Shown piece by piece: positions 1-9,331 of a stretch of DNA of 16,126 nt. The stretch's first letter is position 1, and every line of letters starts with the position of its first letter. A model generated the notes under the pieces. The model saw only the letters and a list, made by a program, of their open reading frames with translations, was not told the origin of the DNA and made no database searches. The stretch is from NCBI GenBank assembly GCA_934561115.1, contig CAKTFS010000030.1:1-16126 (forward strand). The letters run 5' to 3'. This stretch comes from an uncultured Faecalibacterium sp. (GTDB taxonomy: Bacteria > Bacillota > Clostridia > Oscillospirales > Ruminococcaceae). The translations under genes and the position numbers were made by a program.

Positions 1-1
1 G

Positions 2-235
2 GTGCTGGACGCACCCAAAGCCGCAGCCGTCCTGCAGCAGCAGGGAGTAAAAGCCGCTGCACCGGCAGATCAGCCGGACACCTTGCAGCTGCCCCCGCTG
101 CCGGACGAAGCGCTGGCGGCACTGGTCTGCACCCTTGCCGAAAGCGGCGTGGGCGTGGTGGGACTGACGGCCCAGACAAAGAGCCTTGAGGATATCTTTC
201 TCAGTCTGACCCAGACCAGCGGGGAGGTGGCGTAA
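2..235 (+). CDS. ABC transporter ATP-binding protein, C-terminal end only (lantibiotic/bacitracin immunity type)
   Basis: Only the last 77 codons lie in the window; the Walker motifs and signature sequence would be upstream. What is visible is the C-terminal tail found after the nucleotide-binding domain in BcrA/LanF-type ATPases, ending in the family-typical phrase SLEDIFLSLT. The GTG at position 2 is almost certainly an internal codon, not the start. The stop (233-235) is one base before the ATG of the first permease, whose ribosome-binding site (GGGGAGG, 221-227) lies inside this gene, so the genes are co-transcribed and probably translationally coupled. The role is inferred from the two ABC-2 permeases downstream: it would power an exporter that protects the cell from lantibiotics or similar cell-wall-active peptides. 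The exact substrate cannot be told from this fragment. Confidence 0.8.
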   Translation: MLDAPKAAAVLQQQGVKAAAPADQPDTLQLPPLPDEALAALVCTLAESGVGVVGLTAQTKSLEDIFLSLTQTSGEVA

Positions 236-236
236 G

Positions 237-986
237 ATGGCAGCTTTCCGTGCAGAACTGCAAAAAGCCCACCGTCGGCACGACCTTGCTCTCTGCCTGC
301 TCATTCCCGGCATTGTCGTGCTGTGGGTGGGCGGCCTTGCCCCGGCAGACCCGGCGGAACTTGCCAACGGTTACAGTGCCCTGCTTTACAGCCTGCCCGT
401 CATTGAAGCCATTCTGATGCCGGTGATGATGGCAGTGCTGGCCTCCCGGCTGTGGGATATGGAGATCAAAGGCAACACCGCCAAACTGCTCTACACCCTG
501 CAGAGCCGCCGCAGCCTGTTTGCAGGCAAGGCGGTCTTTGGGGTGCTGGAAGTTCTGCTGGTCACGGTGCTGGAGCTGGCCTGCGTTCCGGTGCTGGGGC
601 GCGTTCATGGTTATACCGAAGCCTTTCCCACTGGGCAGCTGGTCTACCTATTCATCTGCACGCTGGCTGTGGACGCAATGCTCTTCTTTGGTGAATTTCT
701 GCTGATGCTGTGGGTGGGCAATCCCCTGCCGGCGCTCTGCGTGGGCATCGTAGGGGCACTGGTGGGGCTGTTCTCTGCTTTTATGCCGCCGCTTGCCAGT
801 TACTTTGTGCCCTTTGGGTACTACATCCCTCTGAGTGCCTACGAAGTGGCAAACTGGGACAAGGCCACCCACACCGTCACCTACGGCACCCGCCCCTTCA
901 ACTGGGGGCTGCTGGCCTTCACCCTTGCGCTGGGCGCTGTGCTGTTTGCCCTTGCGTGGCGCAAGGTACAGGACGAGGAGGTATAA
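237..986 (+). CDS. ABC-2 type permease, lantibiotic immunity MutE/EpiE-like
   Basis: A 249-aa integral membrane protein with about six hydrophobic segments: residues about 17-36, 48-66, 95-118, 133-158, 160-185 and 222-243. The cytoplasmic stretch after TM2 (LWDMEIKGNTAKLLYTLQSR) resembles the conserved coupling region of LanE/MutE-type permeases, which reads E-x-x-G-T-x-K-L-L. The length fits the family (about 240-250 aa). It starts at the ATG one base after the ATPase stop, with GGGGAGG nine bases upstream, and is followed four bases after its stop by a second permease. The ATPase-permease-permease order is the usual LanFEG immunity layout. Family assignment is good; the substrate is not known. 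No lantibiotic biosynthesis genes are visible, so the system may defend against peptides made by other bacteria. Confidence 0.82.
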   Translation: MAAFRAELQKAHRRHDLALCLLIPGIVVLWVGGLAPADPAELANGYSALLYSLPVIEAILMPVMMAVLASRLWDMEIKGNTAKLLYTLQSRRSLFAGKAVFGVLEVLLVTVLELACVPVLGRVHGYTEAFPTGQLVYLFICTLAVDAMLFFGEFLLMLWVGNPLPALCVGIVGALVGLFSAFMPPLASYFVPFGYYIPLSAYEVANWDKATHTVTYGTRPFNWGLLAFTLALGAVLFALAWRKVQDEEV

Positions 987-990
987 AACC

Positions 991-1725
991 ATGCTGAAAC
1001 GCTGTATTCTTGCGGAGAACCGCAAACTCCACGCATCCCCCATCTGGGCAATGTTCTTTGTGCTGCCCATTCTTTCGGCCACCTACGGCACCTTCAATTA
1101 TCTGCAAAATCTCGAGATCCTCACCGACGGCTGGTATAGCCTGTGGACCCAGCACACCCTGTTTTATTCCATGCTCTTCTTCCCTGCCATGGTAGCCACC
1201 TATGCTGCCTACTTGTGGCGGCTGGAACATCTGGGGCACAACTGGAACCTTATCATGGCAAGCCCCGTACCGCCGCTGGACCTGTTTGCCGCAAAGTTTG
1301 CGGTGGTGACAAAGCTGGCGCTGCTGACCCATGCGTTTGTGTTTGCGCTGTTCGTGTTCTGCGGCAAGGTGTTTGCCCATCTGCCCGGGCTGCCGCCGGT
1401 CACCTTACCTCTGTTTTTACTGCGGGGACTGCTGGGTGCGCTGGCTGTCATTGCCGCACAGCTGGTGCTGGCCATGGTCATCCGCAGCTTTGCCGTGCCC
1501 ATTTTTCTGGGGCTGCTGGGCGGCATTACCGGCATCTTTATCAGCTCCAAAGGCTTTGGAATCCTGTGGCCCTATTCTCTGATGCAGCTCGGTATGAACT
1601 CCAACAAAAGCGCGGATGCTCTGGCGGGCAGCTACGGGCTGTTTGCCTTCAGCTGCATCTTCTGGCTGGGGACGATGTTCCTTCTGGCATGGCTGCTTTT
1701 ACACCGGGAGGATGTGCGGGCATAA
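991..1725 (+). CDS. ABC-2 type permease, lantibiotic immunity MutG-like
   Basis: A 244-aa membrane protein, the second permease of the exporter. I chose the ATG at 991 because GAGGAGG (975-981) sits nine bases upstream; an in-frame start further up at 835 would overlap the previous gene heavily. The N-terminus (LAENRKLHASPIW) followed by a hydrophobic helix is typical of LanG/MutG permeases: a short amphipathic cytoplasmic start, then six helices at about 19-36, 57-78, 109-129, 141-166, 168-187 and 214-238. It lies four bases after the first permease, and the pair probably forms a heterodimeric channel with the ATPase encoded upstream. The unit ends at the terminator at 1801-1835. No two-component regulator is visible downstream, although such genes often accompany this family. 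Confidence 0.82.
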   Translation: MLKRCILAENRKLHASPIWAMFFVLPILSATYGTFNYLQNLEILTDGWYSLWTQHTLFYSMLFFPAMVATYAAYLWRLEHLGHNWNLIMASPVPPLDLFAAKFAVVTKLALLTHAFVFALFVFCGKVFAHLPGLPPVTLPLFLLRGLLGALAVIAAQLVLAMVIRSFAVPIFLGLLGGITGIFISSKGFGILWPYSLMQLGMNSNKSADALAGSYGLFAFSCIFWLGTMFLLAWLLLHREDVRA

Positions 1726-1800
1726 AGCACGGCAGCGCGCAGAACGGTTTCTCAAAAACGACCCTGTGACATAATTTTTGCATCGCTGACAGACAGAAAA

Positions 1801-1835
1801 AACCTCCCCATGCAGTTTTCCTGCACGGGGAGGTT
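1801..1835. terminator. Bidirectional intrinsic terminator between the ABC exporter and the atp operon
   Basis: A 15-bp stem: AACCTCCCCATGCAG (1801-1815) and CTGCACGGGGAGGTT (1821-1835) around a five-base loop. The single imperfect pair is A-C on the plus strand but G-U on the minus-strand RNA. The stem is followed by T runs on both sides: TTTTGTT on plus after 1833 and six Ts on minus to 1797. It should end the atp operon after atpC best, and also the permease operon from the other side. Confidence 0.88.
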
Positions 1836-1862
1836 TTGTTATAAGGGAATCGGGGCGTTGCC

Positions 1863-2269
1863 TCAGCGCTTATACTTTGCGGCGGTCTGCAAACGCTGCA
1901 TAGCACGATCCAGCGCAATTTTGCTCTGGTAATACTCGTGCATGCTCTGCTTATGCTGCAAGCGTTCCTCGGCGCGGATGCGGGCAGCCTCGGCACGGTT
2001 CTTGTCGATGTCCTCCGGGTTTTCGGCGCTGTCCACCAGCACCATCACATAGGCGGGGGTCACCTCGGCAATGCCGTCGCCCACCAGCACATCCCGGGCC
2101 TTGCCGTCCACCATAAAGTGGAGGATGCCCATGTGCAGCGCCACCAGCACCGGGTTATGCCCGGCCTGTACGCCGTAGATGCCGTCGCTGATGGGCAGGG
2201 TCAGATCCTCGCAGTCGCCCTGATAGAACTCGCCGCTGGACGCTGTGATGTTCAGCATGAACTTGTTCA

Positions 2270-2270
<1 letters not shown>
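1863..2270 (-). CDS. atpC: F-type ATP synthase subunit epsilon
   Basis: A 135-aa protein of the usual epsilon length. The N-terminal beta-sandwich (about 1-84) has the typical opening (F-x-L-x-I-x-x-S-x-G-x-F-Y-x-G) and the conserved phrase ISDGIYGVQAGHNP (27-40). The C-terminal two-helix hairpin follows (about 88-135). Epsilon sits on the central stalk with gamma and can brake ATP hydrolysis. Residues 88-93 (IDKNRA) match the I/L-D-x-x-R-A motif by which some bacterial epsilon subunits bind ATP, so nucleotide-sensitive inhibition is plausible here. The gene starts with an ATG that overlaps the atpD stop by one base (TGATG), so it is translationally coupled to atpD, and it is the last gene before the operon terminator. 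Confidence 0.97.
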
Positions 2271-3694
<1,424 letters not shown>

Positions 3695-3729
3695 TTATAA
3701 TTTGTATATTGCAAACACGTTAGCGTCCT

Positions 3730-3790
3730 CGCCCTCTCCGTCAGCGCTTATGCGCTGCCACCTCCCCCAAAGTGGGAGGCCTTGGCAGTC
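3730..3790. repeat. Intergenic palindromic repeat element inside the atp operon (atpG-atpD gap)
   Basis: Two adjoining hairpins. The first is CAGCGC-TTAT-GCGCTG (3742-3757). The second has a stem CCTCCC (3761-3766) with GGGAGG (3774-3779), extended by CTGCCA (3755-3760) with TGGCAG (3783-3788) across a small bulge. The two share the bases 3755-3757, so they could be alternative folds. The wording (CTCTCCGTCA ... CCACCTCCC ... GGGAGGC ... TTGGCAG) matches, from memory, a short palindromic element scattered in intergenic regions of Faecalibacterium and related gut Firmicutes. Only one copy is in this window, so repetition cannot be shown here. In the atp mRNA it would form a strong structure about 50-110 nt upstream of the atpD start. 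The rest of the gap (3683-3729 and 3791-3860) shows no gene. Confidence 0.6.
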
Positions 3791-3860
3791 CACACAAGCC
3801 CTCCGGGACGGCCAAAGATTTCCCCTTTGCGGAAAACCACAGCCTGAAAGGGCAAGTACA

Positions 3861-4725
3861 TTATGTCCGGTCCTGCACGGCAGCCGCGCCGCCGATGATC
3901 TCGGTGATCTCCTGCGTAATGGAGCCCTGACGGGTGCGGTTGTATTCCAGCTGCAGGTCCCGGATCATGTCATTGGCGCTCTTGGTGGCGGAGTCCATGG
4001 CGGTCATGCGGGCGCTCTGCTCGGCGCAGAAGCTCTCGGTCATGGCACCAAAGATCATGCCGTGCATATAGATGGGCGCGATCTGCTCGAACACCGTCCA
4101 TGCGTCCGGCACCAGTTCCACCTCGCCCTTGGGGTCGCCCAGACCCTTGGGAGCGGGCTGCAAAAACCGCCGGTCCAGCGGCAGCAGGCGCTCCATGACA
4201 GGCTCGCTGGTAAGGGCGTTCTGGATCTTGGTGTAGACGATGTAGATCTCGTCCAGCTTGCCGGACTTGAAGTCATCGATAGCGTCCACCGTGATGTCGC
4301 GGGCACGCTGCAGGGTGGGTGCGGTAGCGCTGTACCGGAACTCCTCCACAAGGCGGGGGTCCCGGTGGCGCAGGGCGCGGTAGCCCACCTGACCAATGAC
4401 ATAAAAGCGGTCGTTGGGGTCTGCGTGCTCCCGCAAAAACTTGAGCAGGTTCTGGTTATAAGCACCTGCCATGCCCTTATCGGCAGTCAGCACCAGATAT
4501 GCCCGCCGGGGATTTTCCAGATTCCGCTCGTGGAAGAAGGGGTGCTCCGGCTCCTCCGGCAGATGCGGCACAACACGGGAGATGGTATCCCGCATACGGT
4601 TGAAGTACGGGGACACATTCTGGTAGTTCTGCCGTGCCTTGCGCAGCTTGGACGAAGAGATCAGGTACATGGCATTGGTGATCTTCATGGTATCCTGAAT
4701 GCTCTCGATGCGCTCCTTCAGCAGC

Positions 4726-4739
<14 letters not shown>
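3861..4739 (-). CDS. atpG: F-type ATP synthase central stalk subunit gamma
   Basis: A 292-aa gamma subunit, the rotating shaft of F1. The N-terminal helix (LLKERIESIQDTMKITNAMYLISSSKLRKA) and the C-terminal helix, with AEQSARMTAMDSATKSA and ITQEITEIIGGAA, are the two long antiparallel helices that fill the alpha/beta barrel. The central Rossmann-like domain lies between, with TADKGMAGAYNQN matching the conserved T-x-D-K/R-G-x-x-G-x-x-N. I prefer the ATG at 4739 over in-frame ATGs at 4745 and 4757: GGGAGG (4753-4748) lies eight bases before 4739 but only two before 4745, and the family normally starts close to this helix. The start overlaps the end of the upstream alpha gene by 14 bases. The length is normal and nothing essential is missing. 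Confidence 0.97.
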
Positions 4740-6469
<1,730 letters not shown>

Positions 6470-6480
<11 letters not shown>

Positions 6481-6961
6481 TGCCTGCACCTGCTTTCTGC
6501 AGCAGATCGTCCAGCAGCTGATCATCATCCTGGGCGGTCAAATTATGTTTCAAAAGCTTTTCGCACATGGAGCGTGCCAGTGCCGTAGCCTGTGCATCTG
6601 CTTCCCGCAGCTTGTTCTGGCGCTCGATTTCCACAGCAGCCTTACCGGCAGCCACGATCTCGTCGGCCTGCTTCTGTGCGTCGGCCAGCAGCTGCTGCTT
6701 TTCCACCTCGGCCTGCTTCTCGTAGGCTTCGCGGCGGGCTGCGGCTTCGTTGTCCACATTACGCAGCTTGTCCTGCGCAGTCGTAAGTGCTGCGGCGGCC
6801 TCGGTCTTGGAGGTCTGTGCCGCTGCAATGTCTGCCTCGATCATCTTCTGGCGCTGATCCAGCACATTCTGGATGGGCTTGAACAAAAACTTGCGCAGCA
6901 GCACATACAGGATCAGGACATCCACCACGGTCCACAGCAGGTTCAAATCCAACTTCAGCAT
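6470..6961 (-). CDS. atpF: F-type ATP synthase peripheral stalk subunit b
   Basis: A 163-aa b subunit of normal length. One N-terminal membrane helix (about 7-25) is followed by the family phrase FLFKPIQNVLDQRQKMIE (26-43). A long charged, alanine-rich coiled coil fills the rest (about 40-140, rich in A, E, K and Q) and dimerises as the outer stalk. The C-terminus (LLKHNLTAQDDDQLLDDLLQKA) is where b normally meets the delta C-terminal domain. No delta sequence is fused to b, unlike the b-delta protein of mycobacteria. GGAGG lies in the 15-nt gap after atpE, before the ATG. The gene overlaps the start of the delta-alpha fusion by 11 bases, so the product that must be bound by the delta domain is translated just before it. 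Confidence 0.96.
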
Positions 6962-6976
6962 TCGTCCACGCCTCCG

Positions 6977-7204
6977 TTACTGGCCCAGGAACAGGATGAT
7001 CAGCAGTGCAACGACGAAGCCGAAAATTGCGGTACCTTCTGCCAGAGCAGCGCCCAGCAGCAGGTTCGTCTGGATCTTACCGGAAGCCTCCGGCTGACGG
7101 GAGATGGCCTCCGTTGCCTTACCAGTTGCAATACCAATGCCAATACCGCCGCCAATACCGGTCAGCGCTGCAATGCCAGCGCCCAGAGCTACCAAACCAC
7201 TCAT
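6977..7204 (-). CDS. atpE: F-type ATP synthase c-ring subunit
   Basis: A 75-aa two-helix hairpin that forms the rotor ring. Helix 1 is glycine-rich ([13 protein letters not shown], 16-28), the polar loop is RQPEASG (36-42), and helix 2 carries the ion-binding carboxylate E56 in LAEGTAIF. By alignment with the sodium-binding c subunit of Ilyobacter, the sodium ligands are missing: the helix-1 glutamine corresponds to I23, the serine after the carboxylate to G57 and the tyrosine to F61. A proton-coupled ring is therefore the better inference. AAAGGAG precedes the ATG, giving a strong ribosome-binding site as expected for a subunit needed in many copies. It lies 40 nt after atpB and 15 nt before atpF. 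Confidence 0.98.
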   Translation of the reverse strand: MSGLVALGAGIAALTGIGGGIGIGIATGKATEAISRQPEASGKIQTNLLLGAALAEGTAIFGFVVALLIILFLGQ

Positions 7205-7244
7205 AGTTCTATCTCCTTTGTAATTACAGTTTTAAAAGTGTTGT

Positions 7245-7928
7245 TTATTCCTCGCCGCCGATGCTCTCTTTCATGAACAGTGCGGTCAGGAACACGAAAA
7301 CATAGGTCTGGATCAGACCATCGAACAGATCAAAATACAGGCTGAACACCGCCGGGACGAACACCGGCAACACCAGCTTGAGCAGCTCCATAATAACGAA
7401 CGCGCCCAGCACGTTGCCGAACAGTCGCATGCACAGACTGGTGGGGCGAATGGCGATCTCGAGGATGTTCATGGGGGTCATGATGGGGGTAGGGGCTGCA
7501 AGGCTCTTGAGAAAGCCCACGCCGCCCCGGGCGCGAACACCCGCATACTCGATAAGCACGATGCTCATCAGTGCCAGCGCAGCGGTCACATCCAGATCCT
7601 TTGTGGGGGGCTTTACGCCGAACACACCGATCACGTTGGAGCAGGCAATATACAGCGCCACGGTCATCAGATAAGGCACATAGCGGCTGCCCTCCTTGCC
7701 CAGCAACCCTTCAAAGAAGTTTTTGCCAAGGGAGTACAGCGCTTCCAGTGCTGCCTGACGCTTGCTGATGTGATCCACCTTCAGGTTGCGGGTAAGCAGG
7801 ATGGAGCCCACCACCAGCAGCAGCATGATCACCCAGCTGATGACCACCGATTCCGGGATCTGCAGCGGGCCGACCTTGACATACTCCACGGTGAGCTCTT
7901 CCATCAGAGCCTGCGTCAATTTGTTCAT
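7245..7928 (-). CDS. atpB: F-type ATP synthase subunit a
   Basis: A 227-aa membrane protein, the ion half-channel partner of the c ring. Membrane helices are at about 27-46, 83-104, 112-129, 155-190 (the long helix) and 194-220. The essential arginine is R168 in the signature MRLFGN, and Q207 in GLIQTYVF matches the conserved glutamine of the last helix. The ATG at 7928 is chosen because GGAGG lies just upstream (in GAAGGAGGAAAAGCAA) and the family starts this way; an open frame continues upstream to 8036 but has no such signal and reads like leader sequence. It is the first gene of the operon. No atpI precedes it: the space up to 8485 has no gene. Confidence 0.96.
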   Translation of the reverse strand: MNKLTQALMEELTVEYVKVGPLQIPESVVISWVIMLLLVVGSILLTRNLKVDHISKRQAALEALYSLGKNFFEGLLGKEGSRYVPYLMTVALYIACSNVIGVFGVKPPTKDLDVTAALALMSIVLIEYAGVRARGGVGFLKSLAAPTPIMTPMNILEIAIRPTSLCMRLFGNVLGAFVIMELLKLVLPVFVPAVFSLYFDLFDGLIQTYVFVFLTALFMKESIGGEE

Positions 7929-8073
7929 TTGCTTTTCCTCCTTCCTGCAGGGATAGGGGTCTGCGGGCGGGAGCCGGATGTGCGGCGCATCCCCGGCCGA
8001 GGATCTGCCGCACGCCCTTGCTCCGCGCCCCTTCACACCTTCTTATCACGCGAAGAAAAGACTGTGTACCGTG

Positions 8074-8121
8074 AAAAAAGCAAGGAAGGCGCTGCCTGAA
8101 TGCTGTCTGCGCCCTCCCCTT
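8074..8121 (-). promoter_or_regulatory. Terminator-like hairpin in the atp operon leader (possible attenuator)
   Basis: On the minus strand the leader RNA has a stem of about 11 pairs, formed by the bases at 8119-8109 and 8092-8082 (three are G-U), with a 16-base loop. Two bases after the stem come six Ts (8079-8074). This is the shape of an intrinsic terminator, 145 nt before the atpB start and inside the transcript predicted from the promoter at 8153-8181. It could lower or regulate read-through into the operon. No competing antiterminator was identified. Confidence 0.4.
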
Positions 8122-8152
8122 TCTTTGTCGGTTTCGTCTTTTTTCGTTGTGT

Positions 8153-8181
8153 ATAATAGTACGATTGCACAAAATTGGCAA
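8153..8181 (-). promoter_or_regulatory. Sigma-A type promoter of the atp operon
   Basis: On the minus strand TTGCCA (8181-8176), a 17-base spacer and TATTAT (8158-8153). Transcription would start near 8146 and give a leader of about 218 nt before atpB. The -35 box lies within the spacer of an inverted repeat, TGCACAAA (8166-8173) and TTTGTGCA (8187-8194), which could be an operator. On the plus strand the overlapping TATAAT at 8152-8157 has no good -35, so I read the minus-strand assignment. Confidence 0.65.
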
Positions 8182-8457
8182 GGGTATTTGTGCACATTCT
8201 ACATTTTACCCGGTAGCATTGCACCGGTAAAATAAAACTGTTGTACAGGGTGCACAATTGCAAGGTGCAAAAGCATACAATCTGTACAATTTTCTCGAGT
8301 TTATCCAGTGCTTCGCAGGCGTATTCTGGCGGTTTTGGAAAATATTTCCGCAAAAATAGCCGTACCGTATAGCTTTTATATATCAGGTATATAAAAAACG
8401 TATAGGTATCTTTCCCGGTATGTTCGGGCGGCATCTTATGTATATTTCTTATACATA
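8166..8457. other. Gene-free region with a series of inverted repeats upstream of the atp promoter
   Basis: No credible gene lies between atpB (ends 7928) and the DUF2798-like gene (8486). The right half holds five dyads: TGCACAAA/TTTGTGCA (8166-8194); TTTTACC-C-GGT with ACCGGTAAAA (8204-8232); TTGTACAG with CTGTACAA (8241-8248 and 8282-8289); a long AT-rich arm pair around 8383-8387 (8368-8382 with 8388-8404); and TATGTATA/TATACATA (8437-8457). A GGTGCAMA direct repeat (8249 and 8264) lies between. None looks like a terminator for the upstream gene. They could be regulator sites for the atp promoter. Confidence 0.5.
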
Positions 8458-8485
8458 TTTATTATGGAATCGCAGACAAACCACC

Positions 8486-8950
8486 TTACACGGCCTGCTT
8501 TTCCCCGCGGCGGAACACCAGCCGGAAGATGGCACGGGCAAGCGGGCCGCAGTACAGCATCTGCCAGCAGAGTGCCATGGGCATATTACAGCCCCAGGTG
8601 TGCACCCACATCCCAAAGCTCGGCTCTTTGAACAGCAGCGTTGCGACCAGACTCATCACCGGGCACATGATGCACACGATCATCAGCGAAATGGCGTAGG
8701 TAATGAACTGCGGGCGGTCTGTGGGGCGCATAAACAGGAATGCCAGCTTCGTGGCCAGCTTTTCCACCACAAAAAACTCCAGCACAAAGGCCACCGGCAC
8801 CATGATCGGCATTTCGTGCAGAGCCATAATAAAGGTGGCGTTGGTCACGCCGCTTGTGTTCAGCGCCACATTGTAGACGATCATGCCGTAGACCATAATA
8901 GCGGCCATGACAATGGTAAAGAAAATACGTTCCAGTAAAGTTTTAGGCAT
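8486..8950 (-). CDS. DUF2798-like four-helix membrane protein
   Basis: A 154-aa integral membrane protein of unknown function. It has about four hydrophobic helices (residues about 8-30, 42-64, 79-105 and 112-135), a basic C-terminus (RLVFRRGEK), and the phrases NVALNTSGVTNATF and ALHEMPIM, which I associate with the DUF2798 family. I chose the ATG at 8950 over one at 8995: GGAGA lies 10 bases upstream, and the alternative start would translate the tail of the terminator hairpin at 8994-9033. It stands alone, with gene-free stretches on both sides. An extended -10 promoter at 9057-9065 would drive it, but a strong terminator hairpin sits between that promoter and the gene. Family assignment is from remembered sequence pattern; the role is unknown. 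Confidence 0.8.
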   Translation of the reverse strand: MPKTLLERIFFTIVMAAIMVYGMIVYNVALNTSGVTNATFIMALHEMPIMVPVAFVLEFFVVEKLATKLAFLFMRPTDRPQFITYAISLMIVCIMCPVMSLVATLLFKEPSFGMWVHTWGCNMPMALCWQMLYCGPLARAIFRLVFRRGEKQAV

Positions 8951-8993
8951 TTTGATTGATTCTCCGTTTCTTTTTTGTGTAAATTTTCGCCGC

Positions 8994-9033
8994 AAAAAAG
9001 CCGCCCCGCGAAACTTTCATCTCGCGGGGCGGC
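8994..9033 (-). terminator. Strong intrinsic terminator hairpin in the leader of the DUF2798-like gene
   Basis: A perfect 12-bp GC-rich stem, GCCGCCCCGCGA (9000-9011) with TCGCGGGGCGGC (9022-9033), around a 10-base loop. On the minus strand it is followed by six Ts (8999-8994). It is only 44 nt upstream of the DUF2798-like start, and no minus-strand gene lies just to its right. It is either the end of an unseen minus-strand transcript or an attenuator of the gene below it. Confidence 0.8.
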
Positions 9034-9056
9034 GGCGACTACCATTCATTGGCGCT

Positions 9057-9065
9057 ATTGTAGCA
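9057..9065 (-). promoter_or_regulatory. Extended -10 promoter, probably for the DUF2798-like gene
   Basis: On the minus strand TG-C-TACAAT (9065-9057) is an extended -10 element; the -35 region is poor. The start would be near 9050, just before the terminator hairpin at 9033-9000. The -10 element directly overlaps a GCACAAA half-site (9063-9069) that also occurs near two other promoters here. Confidence 0.4.
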
Positions 9066-9133
9066 CAAATAGAACCGGCGCATAATAGCTTGCGGGCACT
9101 TTCTCCCCTTTTGTGGAAAATCCTTCACGAACA

Positions 9134-9157
9134 ACCCGGAACTTCTGGGTATTTTTT
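9134..9157 (+). terminator. Weak terminator-like hairpin on the plus strand
   Basis: ACCCGG (9134-9139) pairs with CTGGGT (9145-9150) including one G-U pair, loop of five bases, followed by A and six Ts (9152-9157). No plus-strand gene ends just upstream, so it may only block stray transcription from entering the 9221 promoter unit. Confidence 0.35.
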
Positions 9158-9181
9158 CTGCACTGCCGCAGGTTTCAACAT

Positions 9182-9210
9182 TGCACAAAAACAAAATATT
9201 TTCTTTGTGC
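9182..9210. promoter_or_regulatory. Inverted repeat upstream of the ncRNA promoter (operator candidate)
   Basis: TGCACAAA (9182-9189) and TTTGTGC (9204-9210) are separated by 14 bases and end 10 bases before the -35 box at 9221. The same dyad, with a 13-base spacer, spans the -35 box of the atp promoter at 8166-8194. Confidence 0.45.
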
Positions 9211-9220
9211 GGTCTGCCAA

Positions 9221-9249
9221 TAGACAAAACGTGCATCTTCCTGTATAAT
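9221..9249 (+). promoter_or_regulatory. Sigma-A promoter of the 9256-9899 transcript
   Basis: TAGACA (9221-9226), a 17-base spacer and a perfect TATAAT (9244-9249). Start expected near 9256. There is no ordinary gene before the terminator at 9852-9899. Confidence 0.75.
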
Positions 9250-9331
9250 TAAGCCAGAAACCAGAGAAGTACAGCAGAAACTCAAAAGAGAGTTACTCCT
9301 GCTGACTTTAAGAAGAAAGGAGCGAAGACCG

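Noticed and set aside
8033..8434. 133-codon minus-strand frame upstream of atpB
   Set aside because: It runs across the predicted atp promoter, leader and several inverted repeats, has no ribosome-binding site, and its composition is not protein-like for this genome.
9039..9236. 65-codon minus-strand frame right of the 8994-9033 terminator
   Set aside because: It crosses the GCACAAA dyad and an extended -10 element and lacks a ribosome-binding site; too weak to call, although it would explain the terminator.
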